5,846 nucleotides of DNA from an uncultured Thalassospira sp. GTDB taxonomy: Bacteria > Pseudomonadota > Alphaproteobacteria > Rhodospirillales_A > Thalassospiraceae. Below the pieces are notes generated by a model. The model was not told the origin of the DNA. It ran no database searches and saw only the letters and a program-made list of their open reading frames with translations. The stretch lies in NCBI GenBank assembly GCA_946885765.1, contig CAMPHD010000219.1, positions 1 through 5,846 of the forward strand, in the 5' to 3' direction. Positions 1 through 5,471 of this stretch are shown here, in pieces (the first letter of the stretch is position 1; every line of letters begins with the position of its first letter). Made by a program: the position numbers and the translations under genes.

Positions 1-1535
1 TTTCGACGGCCGGTGAGTTTACGGTGTTGATATCGCTGTTTGTCGGCGAGTTTGCCTATACCGTCTGGCTGGCTTATCCGCCGCTTTCGGACATTGTTTA
101 CAGTCCGGGGGTCGGGGTCGATTATTATATCTGGGCCTTGCAGATTGCGGGTGTCGGCACATTGCTGTCGGGCGTGAACCTGATTGTGACCATCGTCAAG
201 ATGCGCGCACCGGGCATGTCGATGATGAAAATGCCGGTCTTCACCTGGACCTCGCTTTGCACCAACATCCTGATTGTTGCTGCCTTCCCGGTTCTGACCG
301 CGGTTCTGGTTCTGCTGTCGCTTGACCGTTATCTTGATATGAACTTCTTCACCAATGATCTTGGCGGCAACGCCATGATGTATGTGAACCTGATCTGGAT
401 ATGGGGTCACCCGGAAGTTTACATCCTGATCCTGCCGGCATTTGGCGTGTTTTCGGAAGTGGTTTCGACCTTCTGCCGCAAACGCCTGTTCGGTTACAGC
501 TCGATGGTTTACGCGACGATCGTTATTACCATCCTGTCCTATCTGGTCTGGCTGCACCACTTCTTCACCATGGGGTCGGGTGCCAGTGTGAACGCCTTCT
601 TTGGCATCACGACGATGATCATCTCGATCCCGACGGGCGCCAAGATCTTCAACTGGCTGTTCACCATGTATAAGGGCCGCATCAGCTTTGACGTCCCGAT
701 GCTGTGGACGATGGGCTTTATGCTGACCTTCGTGATCGGTGGCATGACCGGTGTGATGCTGGCGGTTCCGCCTGCTGACTTCGTGCTGCACAACAGCCTG
801 TTCCTGATTGCGCATTTCCACAACGTCATTATCGGCGGTGTGGTGTTCGGGATGTTTGCCGGTATCGTTTACTGGTTCCCGAAAGCGTTCGGTTACAAGC
901 TTGATCCGTTCTGGGGCAAAATGTCCTTCTGGTTCTGGCTGGTCGGGTTCTATTTCGCCTTCATGCCGCTTTATGTTCTCGGCCTGATGGGCGTTACCCG
1001 CCGCATGAACCATTTCGATGATGGCTCGTTGCAAATCTGGTTCATCATTGCCGCCTTTGGTGCGGTTCTGATTGCCATCGGTATTGCATCGTTCCTGATG
1101 TCGCTGGTCGTGTCCTTCATCAAGCGCGAAGAACTGCGTGATGAAACGGGTGATCCGTGGGATGCACGTACGCTGGAATGGTCGACCTCGTCGCCCCCCC
1201 CGGCTTACAACTTTGCCTTCACCCCGGTCGTTCACGATCTTGATGCCTGGGCTGATATGAAGAAACGCGGCTATATCCGTCCGACTTCCGGTTTCCTCGA
1301 CATTCACATGCCGAAAAACACCGGTGCCGGTGCGATCCTTGCCGCGATGTCGCTTGTCCTTGGTTTCGCGCTGATCTGGCATATCTGGTGGCTTGTCGCT
1401 GTCAGCTTCATCGCCCTGATCGGTACCGCGATTGCGCACACCTTCAACTACAACCGTGATTACCACATCCCGGCCAGCGAAGTTGTTGCCACCGAAGACG
1501 AACGTACCGCCCTTTTGGCAAAGCAGCAGGCGTAA
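1..1535 (+). CDS. cyoB: Cytochrome bo3/ba3-type ubiquinol oxidase subunit I, 5'-truncated by the window edge
   Basis: This is the catalytic subunit of a haem-copper quinol oxidase in the inner membrane: it oxidises ubiquinol, reduces O2 to water and pumps protons. The frame is open to the left edge (first full codon at position 3, 510 residues visible). By alignment to remembered E. coli CyoB (663 aa), about 148 N-terminal residues are missing, including the quinone-site residues, the D-channel aspartate and one low-spin haem ligand. Numbering from the GTG valine codon at 24, the visible residues match with a constant offset of 155: WGHPEVY supplies His129, Glu131 and Tyr133 (E. coli H284, E286, Y288; CuB ligand, proton gate, cross-linked Tyr). 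WLHHFF gives the CuB ligands His178/179 (H333/H334), Lys207 is the K-channel lysine (K362), and HFHNVIIGG gives His264/266 (H419/H421, haem ligands). The ligands in view are all intact, so the enzyme should be active. The C-terminal SSPPPAYNF and HMPKNTGAG stretches are CyoB-like. Ends TAA, 10 nt before cyoC. Whether the binuclear haem is o or a cannot be read from this sequence. Confidence 0.97.
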   Translation, partial: STAGEFTVLISLFVGEFAYTVWLAYPPLSDIVYSPGVGVDYYIWALQIAGVGTLLSGVNLIVTIVKMRAPGMSMMKMPVFTWTSLCTNILIVAAFPVLTAVLVLLSLDRYLDMNFFTNDLGGNAMMYVNLIWIWGHPEVYILILPAFGVFSEVVSTFCRKRLFGYSSMVYATIVITILSYLVWLHHFFTMGSGASVNAFFGITTMIISIPTGAKIFNWLFTMYKGRISFDVPMLWTMGFMLTFVIGGMTGVMLAVPPADFVLHNSLFLIAHFHNVIIGGVVFGMFAGIVYWFPKAFGYKLDPFWGKMSFWFWLVGFYFAFMPLYVLGLMGVTRRMNHFDDGSLQIWFIIAAFGAVLIAIGIASFLMSLVVSFIKREELRDETGDPWDARTLEWSTSSPPPAYNFAFTPVVHDLDAWADMKKRGYIRPTSGFLDIHMPKNTGAGAILAAMSLVLGFALIWHIWWLVAVSFIALIGTAIAHTFNYNRDYHIPASEVVATEDERTALLAKQQA

Positions 1536-1545
1536 GGGAATGACA

Positions 1546-2166
1546 ATGGCGAATACAACTGCCTCTCAGACCGAAGCGCCGGTCTTTTACCTGAAGGAAG
1601 AGCATCATCCCCAGCAGGGGACGATGCTTGGCTTCTGGCTCTATCTGATGAGCGACTGCCTCATCTTTGCGATCCTGTTTGCAACCCATGGCGTGCTTGG
1701 CCGCAATTATGCGGCCGGGCCGGCACCGGTGGATCTGTTCGATCTGGAACTGGTTGCGATCAACACATCGATGCTGCTGTTTTCCTCGATCACCTATGGC
1801 TTTGCCATGCTGGCGATGGAGAAGGGCAGCATCAAGGGAACCCAGGTTTGGCTGGCGATTACCGGCCTGTTCGGTATCGCCTTCGTCGGGCTGGAACTTT
1901 ATGAGTTCCATCACCTGTGGCATATTGGTGCCACCCCAATGCGCAGTGGTTTCCTGTCGTCGTTCTATACGCTGGTTGCAACCCACGGCCTGCACGTGAC
2001 GTTTGGCATCATCTGGCTGGTCACCCTGATGGTTCAGGTTGGCAAGCGAGGACTGGTTCCGGAAAACAAGCGTCGCCTGATGTGCCTGTCACTGTTCTGG
2101 CACTTCCTTGACGTGATCTGGATCGGCGTCTTTTCCGTTGTTTACCTGCTGGGAGTTCTGGGATGA
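1546..2166 (+). CDS. cyoC: Cytochrome bo3/ba3-type ubiquinol oxidase subunit III
   Basis: Subunit III of the quinol oxidase is a membrane protein of the haem-copper oxidase subunit III family that packs against subunit I and contributes to complex stability and sustained activity; it carries no metal centre. The product is 206 aa, against about 204 aa in E. coli. Five hydrophobic segments are visible at roughly residues 27-47, 66-88, 100-119, 137-163 and 179-204. Family signatures include GFWLYLMSDCLIFA near the N-terminus, ELYEFHHL around 117-124, ATHGLHVTFG around 145-154 and FWHFLDVIWIGVFSVVYL near the C-terminus. Start choice: an in-frame ATG at 1540 would leave no space after the ribosome-binding site AAGGGA (1534-1539), whereas the ATG at 1546 sits 6 nt downstream of it and begins MANTTASQTEAP. 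A longer reading from 1432 would overlap cyoB by more than 100 nt and is not credible. The gene is co-transcribed with cyoB and overlaps cyoD by 4 nt. Confidence 0.97.
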   Translation: MANTTASQTEAPVFYLKEEHHPQQGTMLGFWLYLMSDCLIFAILFATHGVLGRNYAAGPAPVDLFDLELVAINTSMLLFSSITYGFAMLAMEKGSIKGTQVWLAITGLFGIAFVGLELYEFHHLWHIGATPMRSGFLSSFYTLVATHGLHVTFGIIWLVTLMVQVGKRGLVPENKRRLMCLSLFWHFLDVIWIGVFSVVYLLGVLG

Positions 2167-2555
2167 GCACGCATTCTCATGCACATGATGACCATCACGG
2201 TCACGATCATGGTGACGGTGCCAGCCACGGCACTTTCAACAGCTATCTGATCGGTTTCATCCTGTCGGTGATCCTGACTGCCATTCCGTTCTGGCTGGTG
2301 ATGGACGGGGTTCTTGACAGCAAGATTGCGACCGCGGCCTGGATCATGGGCCTTGGTGTCGTGCAGATTGTCGTCCATATGATTTACTTCCTGCACATGA
2401 ACACCAAGTCCGAAGGTGGCTGGAACATGCTGGCGCTGATCTTTACCCTTGTGATCGTGGCGATTGCCATCGCCGGTTCGCTGTGGGTGATGTATCACCT
2501 CAATACCAACATGATGCCGCAGATGGATCATGAAATGATCCGAAGCTTCGGCTAG
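2163..2555 (+). CDS. cyoD: Cytochrome bo3/ba3-type ubiquinol oxidase subunit IV, His-rich N-terminus
   Basis: Small membrane subunit IV of the quinol oxidase, needed for assembly of the redox centres of subunit I in E. coli. It is 130 aa, against about 109 aa in E. coli CyoD. Three transmembrane segments are visible at about residues 27-47, 56-77 and 87-112. Conserved CyoD sequence includes GFILSVILTAIPFW, VQIVVHMIYFLHMNTKSE, GWNM and the tail LNTNMM. The extra length comes from an N-terminal tail with eight histidines within residues 4-22 (H4, H6, H8, H11, H12, H14, H16, H22) and a short extension PQMDHEMIRSFG at the C-terminus. The ATG overlaps the cyoC stop (ATGA), which points to translational coupling. 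A GGGAG at 2151-2155 inside cyoC gives a 7-nt spacing. This is the last gene before a strong terminator. Confidence 0.96.
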   Translation: MSTHSHAHDDHHGHDHGDGASHGTFNSYLIGFILSVILTAIPFWLVMDGVLDSKIATAAWIMGLGVVQIVVHMIYFLHMNTKSEGGWNMLALIFTLVIVAIAIAGSLWVMYHLNTNMMPQMDHEMIRSFG

Positions 2556-2574
2556 GCTTGGCTAATGTCATAGG

Positions 2575-2609
2575 GGGCGCGATACTTTCACCGGTATCGC
2601 GCCCTTTTT
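2575..2609 (+). terminator. Intrinsic terminator after cyoD
   Basis: A perfect 11-bp stem, GGGCGCGATAC (2575-2585) with GTATCGCGCCC (2594-2604), has an 8-nt loop and is followed directly by TTTTT (2605-2609). It lies 20 nt after the cyoD stop. Read on the other strand there is no U-tract, so it acts in the cyo direction only. It lies 32 nt upstream of the SURF1 gene start, so SURF1 must rely on read-through or on a promoter hidden in or near the hairpin. Confidence 0.9.
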
Positions 2610-2641
2610 CGTTTTGCTGATGTTTGAAGGTGTCCAACGCA

Positions 2642-3412
2642 ATGGCTGATACCCAATTGTCCACTGGTACGGGACCGTCGACCAGAACCCGCATCGTGGT
2701 TTGCGTTCTGGCTGCAATCCTGTTTTCGGGCTTTGCGGCCCTTGGTATCTGGCAGGTCGAACGCCGGGCGTGGAAGCTTGATCTGATAGAACGGGTTGAT
2801 GCCCGCGTTCATGGCGATCCGTTAACCGCACCGGACCGGGCCGATTGGGAAAATGTCACCCGTGAACGCGACGAATATCGCAAGGTCACGTTGCTGGGCC
2901 ATTACCGCAATGATCTGGAAAGCCACGTTTATGCCGCCACCGATTATGGGGCGGGATACTGGGTGATGACCCCGGTTGAACGGGTTGATGGCACCACCAT
3001 CATGATCAATCGCGGTTTTGTTCCGACCGACCGGCGCGAACCCGATAGCCGGGCCGAGGGCACGGTTTCGGGCGATACGCGGGTTACCGGCCTTTTGCGG
3101 ATGGATGAGCCGGGCGGTACTTTTATCCGGGACAACGTGCCGGGCGAAGACCGCTGGTATTCCCGTGATGTGCGCGCCATGGCGGCCAAGCGCGGCCTTA
3201 ACCCGGATGATGTTGCACCATATTTCATTGATGCTGATGGCAGTAACAATCCCGGCAAGCTGCCGGTTGGCGGCCTGACAAGGATCAGTTTCCCCAACAA
3301 CCATCTGATGTATGCCATCACATGGTTTGGCATGGCGGCCCTGACGCTGGTGGCGGCATGCATTGTGTTGCGCCTGCGGCGACACAAGGATGACGAGGAT
3401 ATGCAGGAATAA
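2642..3412 (+). CDS. SURF1-family oxidase assembly protein
   Basis: This is a SURF1/Shy1-type inner-membrane protein. The family assists maturation of haem-copper oxidases, probably by delivering haem a. In Paracoccus denitrificans one paralogue serves the cytochrome c oxidase and another, encoded with the ba3 quinol oxidase genes, serves that enzyme. The 256-aa product has the expected layout. A transmembrane segment at about residues 17-36 leads into the family motif GIWQVERRAWK (35-45). A large extracytoplasmic domain follows, with INRGFVP around 122-127 and the FIRDNVPGEDRWYSRD stretch around 161-176. NNHLMYAITWFG (219-230) then leads into the second transmembrane segment. His221 in NNHLMYA is probably the conserved haem-binding histidine of bacterial Surf1 (by family knowledge). 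Start: ATG 2642 has GAAGG at 2626-2630, 11 nt upstream; the in-frame TTG at 2624 lacks a better site. Its place directly after cyoBCD suggests a Surf1q-like role. It is transcribed through the cyoD terminator or from an unseen promoter, and converges on the next gene. Confidence 0.93.
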   Translation: MADTQLSTGTGPSTRTRIVVCVLAAILFSGFAALGIWQVERRAWKLDLIERVDARVHGDPLTAPDRADWENVTRERDEYRKVTLLGHYRNDLESHVYAATDYGAGYWVMTPVERVDGTTIMINRGFVPTDRREPDSRAEGTVSGDTRVTGLLRMDEPGGTFIRDNVPGEDRWYSRDVRAMAAKRGLNPDDVAPYFIDADGSNNPGKLPVGGLTRISFPNNHLMYAITWFGMAALTLVAACIVLRLRRHKDDEDMQE

Positions 3413-3451
3413 ACTGATAGCAGCAGCTTGCGGAAACAACCGAATTAAAAA

Positions 3452-3491
3452 CGGGCCGGTTTTTAAGATGAAACTGGCCCGCTCTGTTTTT
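3452..3491. terminator. Bidirectional intrinsic terminator between convergent genes
   Basis: An 11-bp stem (3452-3462 with 3471-3481, core GGGCCGG/CTGGCCC, one G-U pair when read on the + strand) encloses an 8-nt loop. On the + strand it is followed by CTCTGTTTTT (to 3491), ending surf1 transcripts. On the - strand it is followed by TTTTTAATT (3451 downward to 3443), ending the redoxin gene transcript. Read on the - strand, the G-U pair becomes a C-A mismatch, so termination may be slightly better on the + strand. It sits 39 nt past the surf1 stop and 20 nt past the redoxin stop. Confidence 0.85.
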
Positions 3492-3511
3492 GGAATATTA
3501 CGGTCGCGCGA

Positions 3512-4069
3512 TCAGACGCTTATATGATCAACAATTTCGCCGCGTGCCGGATAGTTTTTGGCAATGACGAAATCAAGTGCACCCAGAATTTCGGCAAAGG
3601 CTGGGCGGGCGAACGGCATGGTTTGCACCGTGCCGAAGTAAAGCGTGCCATCGGGCCGGACAAGGAACAGACCCGGTTCGGAAAACAGGGCCGGTTCTTC
3701 GAACCCGGACGAGGTCACGCCGTTGCTTGACGAGATATACAGGCCCCATTCACGGGCCTTTTCAAGATCAAGGCCATAGCCAAGGTCAAAGTTTTCAAGT
3801 GCCCATTTTTTCTTCGCCGTTTCGGCACGATCCTGTGTATCCGATGACAGGACAATCACATTGACACCGCGCTTGGCGAAATCGGCCAGCTTGTTATCAA
3901 GGTCTTTGAGGTATTTGCCGCAGATCGGACAATGCAGACCACGATAGAACACGACCATGGTGAAGTTTTCCGGCATCTGATCGGCAAGCGACCATGTACC
4001 GTCACCGACAAGCGGTACCGACAGGGATGGGACTTTCTGGCGGGGGATCAGGGGCGTAATCGCGGACAT
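3512..4069 (-). CDS. AhpC/TSA-family (peroxiredoxin-like) protein with CxxC motif
   Basis: A 185-aa thioredoxin-fold protein with no signal peptide, so probably cytoplasmic. The fold is recognisable from MVVFYRGLHCPICGKYLKDLD (about residues 38-58), VIVLSSDTQDRAE and LFLVRPDGTLYFG, typical of AhpC/TSA redoxins. The active site is Cys47-Pro-Ile-Cys50. If Cys50 is placed where the peroxidatic cysteine of the usual PxxxT/SxxC motif belongs, the Pro is replaced by Arg43 and the Thr/Ser by Cys47. This matches the little-characterised 'peroxiredoxin-like 2' group, which has a CxxC motif but lacks the rest of the peroxidase triad. It could therefore be a thiol reductase rather than a peroxidase; substrate unknown. 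Start: ATG at 4069 with GAGGAA (4079-4074) just upstream. The gene lies 116 nt downstream of the TetR-family gene on the same strand, with its own candidate promoter and operator, and ends at a bidirectional terminator. Family assignment is firm; biochemical role is not. Confidence 0.85.
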   Translation of the reverse strand: MSAITPLIPRQKVPSLSVPLVGDGTWSLADQMPENFTMVVFYRGLHCPICGKYLKDLDNKLADFAKRGVNVIVLSSDTQDRAETAKKKWALENFDLGYGLDLEKAREWGLYISSSNGVTSSGFEEPALFSEPGLFLVRPDGTLYFGTVQTMPFARPAFAEILGALDFVIAKNYPARGEIVDHISV

Positions 4070-4085
4070 TTCGTTCCTCGTGATT

Positions 4086-4136
4086 GTTATCTGACGGAAT
4101 GAGAATTAATGTGGAACGGTCATTCTGAAATGGCAA
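4086..4136 (-). promoter_or_regulatory. Candidate promoter with repressor dyad for the redoxin gene
   Basis: On the minus strand a good -35 match TTGCCA (4136-4131) is followed by an imperfect dyad that reads TGGAACGGTCATTCTG on the + strand (4112-4127). No strong -10 occurs at 17 nt. An alternative pair is TCCACA (4115-4110) with GATAAC (4091-4086), 18 nt apart. In both readings the dyad overlaps the promoter, as a repressor site would. The dyad matches 11 of 16 positions with the one upstream of the neighbouring tetR-family gene, sharing TGGAACG and TTCT. The promoter choice is uncertain. Confidence 0.4.
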
Positions 4137-4171
4137 CCGGCAAAAGCCGGCATCACCTAACTGTGATCGCC
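4137..4171 (-). other. Two overlapping small hairpins between the tetR-family and redoxin genes
   Basis: Hairpin A pairs CCGGC (4137-4141) with GCCGG (4146-4150) around an AAAA loop. Hairpin B pairs GGCATCAC (4149-4156) with GTGAT-C-GCC (4163-4171, one bulged C) around a 6-nt loop. They share bases 4149-4150, so both cannot form fully at once. They follow the tetR-family stop by 14 nt in the direction of transcription. Only TTTT follows hairpin B on the minus strand, and it forms the loop of hairpin A, so at best this is a weak or leaky terminator. Confidence 0.35.
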
Positions 4172-4185
4172 GTGAAAGTGGTCCG

Positions 4186-4767
4186 TCAGTCGAGAGTAGA
4201 AAGAATCGTATCGACGTAATCGTCCAAGGTATCTTTATCCGCACCCCGACGCGCCATCAGATGCACGCCCTGAATGGAGCCTGCCAGAAACCGCGACAGC
4301 GAACGGATGTTTTTGTCCCTGAGAATGGTGCCTTGTTCCATGCCGCGATGAAGCGCACGGGCAAACATATCCTCGACCCGGCTGAATGCCGCCTGCGCAA
4401 TCGCGGCAGTTTCGGGATCGTGCGGGGCCAGTTCCATGCCGGAATTGACGATCAGACAGCCCTTGTGGCGGCCTTCACCACAACCCTGACGACTGGCATC
4501 GCGGAAGGTCGTGACAATCGCCTGGCGGCCATCGCCGATTTCGCGCAGTTTGGCAAAGCGAACCGTACTGATCTTCTGGCTGTAATGGTCAAGAACGCGC
4601 AGGAACAAGGCCTTTTTATCGCCAAAGCTTGAATACATCGAAGCACGGTTAAGGCCGGTTTCCTCGACAAGGTCCTGTACCGAGGTTGCCTCGAAACCCT
4701 TGCTCCAGAAGATGTTCATGGCGTTATCAAGAACGCTTTCTTCGTCAAATGCGCGCGGGCGGGCCAT
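4186..4767 (-). CDS. TetR/AcrR-family transcriptional repressor
   Basis: A 193-aa one-component regulator. The N-terminal DNA-binding domain covers about residues 1-60: ARPRAFDEESVLDNAMNIFWSKGFEATSVQDL, then the recognition-helix region TGLNRASMYSSFGDKKALF (38-56). The C-terminal domain binds the ligand and dimerises; it contains HKGCLIVNSGMELA (101-114), a GCLxxN motif shared with several TetR subfamilies including NemR. Cys104 falls at the position of NemR Cys106, which senses electrophiles and hypochlorous acid; a second cysteine is at 96. Start: ATG 4767 has AGGAAGGA (4781-4774) with 6 nt spacing. The in-frame TTG at 4773 directly abuts the ribosome-binding site and is rejected. Candidate operators overlap its own promoter, suggesting autorepression, and a similar dyad precedes the downstream redoxin gene, its most likely target. 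The inducer is not readable from the sequence. Confidence 0.93.
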   Translation of the reverse strand: MARPRAFDEESVLDNAMNIFWSKGFEATSVQDLVEETGLNRASMYSSFGDKKALFLRVLDHYSQKISTVRFAKLREIGDGRQAIVTTFRDASRQGCGEGRHKGCLIVNSGMELAPHDPETAAIAQAAFSRVEDMFARALHRGMEQGTILRDKNIRSLSRFLAGSIQGVHLMARRGADKDTLDDYVDTILSTLD

Positions 4768-4782
4768 CGGCAATCCTTCCTG

Positions 4783-4809
4783 GTTCCAGTAAATGGAACG
4801 ACTGTTCTA
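4783..4809 (-). promoter_or_regulatory. Candidate autoregulatory operator of the TetR-family gene
   Basis: Three half-sites are stacked here on the + strand: GTTCCA (4783-4788), TGGAAC (4794-4799) and GTTCTA (4804-4809). The first two form a perfect 6-bp inverted repeat with a 5-nt spacer. The last two form an interrupted dyad, TGGAACGACTGTTCTA (4794-4809). The dyad covers the predicted transcription start of the tetR-family gene and lies 27 nt upstream of its ATG, a standard place for TetR autorepression. TGGAAC also occurs by chance in coding sequence of this window, so the spacing and symmetry carry the argument. Confidence 0.5.
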
Positions 4810-4813
4810 AAAC

Positions 4814-4843
4814 ATTATTAAAAGTAAGAGGGGAAGCATTCAA
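4814..4843 (-). promoter_or_regulatory. Candidate sigma-70-type promoter for the TetR-family gene
   Basis: On the minus strand TTGAAT (4843-4838, 4 of 6 to TTGACA) is followed after 18 nt by AATAAT (4819-4814, 5 of 6 to TATAAT). The predicted start is near 4807, inside the candidate operator. The -35 element lies within the 3' arm of the long hairpin at 4834-4885. Confidence 0.45.
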
Positions 4844-4885
4844 TATCAACTGGCAAAGTTCGGAACCAGCCAATATTGAACGCTT
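4834..4885 (-). repeat. Long inverted repeat: 20-bp RNA hairpin downstream of mscL
   Basis: Read on the minus strand, AAGCGTTCAATATTGGCTGG (4885-4866) can pair along its whole length with CCAGTTGATATTGAATGCTT (4853-4834) around a 12-nt loop. There are 16 Watson-Crick pairs and four G-U pairs, with no mismatches or bulges. Read on the + strand, the same four positions become A-C mismatches, so the structure favours minus-strand RNA. It begins 29 nt after the mscL stop. No clean U-tract follows (CCCCTCTTACTTTT), so it is not a textbook terminator, though it may still stop or stabilise mscL mRNA. Confidence 0.75.
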
Positions 4886-4913
4886 TGCTGATATGTGTGC
4901 CGTCCAATAACGG

Positions 4914-5345
4914 TTATTGTTCCCTGCGGGTCGCCAGCAGGTCGCGGATTTCACGCAGAAGGGCGACATCCTCGGGCGTTGCGGGCGGCGGGGTTTCACC
5001 GGCTTTTTCGTCTTCTTTTTTCTTGGCCTTGTTGATCGCCTTGACGACGAGGAACAACACCCAGGCAATGATCGCGAAATTAAGCGCAATGGTGATGAAA
5101 GAACCGTAGCCGATCACGGCACCCTGTGCCTTGGCATCGGTGTAGTTTGTTGCCGTCACCGCGTCCGACAGGGCAATGAAATAGTTGGAAAAATCGAGAC
5201 CGCCAAAGATATAACCGATCACCGGCATGATGACGTCGCCGACAAGGGATGTGACGATCCGCCCGAAAGCCGCCCCGATGATCACGCCGATCGCCAGATC
5301 GACAACATTGCCGCGCAGGGCAAACTTCTTAAATTCTTCAAACAT
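4914..5345 (-). CDS. mscL: Large-conductance mechanosensitive channel MscL
   Basis: MscL forms a homopentameric inner-membrane pore that opens under membrane tension and releases solutes on osmotic downshock. The 143-aa product matches E. coli MscL (136 aa) over most of its length. It has the N-terminal amphipathic helix [12 protein letters not shown], then TM1 with [28 protein letters not shown] (14-41). Leu17 and Val21 take the places of the E. coli gate residues L19 and V23. A periplasmic loop of about 50-78 follows, then TM2 (about 80-103, [24 protein letters not shown]). The C-terminus has the charged cluster KAKKKEDEK, a Pro-rich linker and the final amphipathic helix [19 protein letters not shown] that forms the cytoplasmic bundle. 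Start: ATG at 5345 with GAGGACAGG (5359-5351) upstream. It lies 126 nt downstream of folA on the same strand, with a structured leader, so it may have its own promoter. Confidence 0.97.
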   Translation of the reverse strand: MFEEFKKFALRGNVVDLAIGVIIGAAFGRIVTSLVGDVIMPVIGYIFGGLDFSNYFIALSDAVTATNYTDAKAQGAVIGYGSFITIALNFAIIAWVLFLVVKAINKAKKKEDEKAGETPPPATPEDVALLREIRDLLATRREQ

Positions 5346-5371
5346 GTTTACCTGTCCTCATTTCATTCTTG

Positions 5372-5413
5372 GTTTTATCGGACAGGCGGTTTGATGCCCT
5401 GCCGATGAAAAAC
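5372..5413 (-). other. Imperfect hairpin in the mscL leader / folA 3' region
   Basis: ATCGG-A-CAGG (5377-5386) pairs with CCTGCCGAT (5398-5406) with one bulged A. The stem extends outward through GTTTT (5372-5376) with AAAAC (5409-5413) after a 2-nt bulge, giving 14 bp in three blocks and an 11-nt loop. It lies 26 nt upstream of the mscL ATG. No U-tract follows on the minus strand, so it is not a clear folA terminator and may instead be a leader structure of mscL mRNA. The AT-rich stretch at about 5410-5465 could hold the mscL promoter, but no convincing -35/-10 pair was found. Confidence 0.45.
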
Positions 5414-5471
5414 TTTAGAATTGAAATGCGAAAACAGGAATTGTTTTGTTTGATTGAGGATTCTTATCCGA

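Noticed and set aside
1194..1201. Run of eight C within cyoB as a frameshift or phase-variation tract
   Set aside because: The run encodes the conserved SSPPP motif in frame and the protein matches CyoB on both sides, so no frameshift is present.
1432..1545. Upstream extension of cyoC
   Set aside because: It would overlap the conserved end of cyoB, gives an unrelated N-terminus, and the ribosome-binding site at 1534-1539 fits ATG 1546.
1444..1995. Long open frame on the minus strand opposite cyoC
   Set aside because: It lies antisense to a certain gene, its translation has no recognisable domain or membrane pattern, and the + strand frame is fully explained by CyoC.
2822..3439. 205-codon minus-strand open frame opposite surf1
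   Set aside because: Antisense shadow of SURF1; no family resemblance, and it would run into the terminator hairpin at its 5' end.
4917..5408. 163-codon plus-strand open frame opposite mscL
   Set aside because: Antisense to a highly conserved gene; the translation is low in recognisable structure and follows MscL codon bias in reverse.
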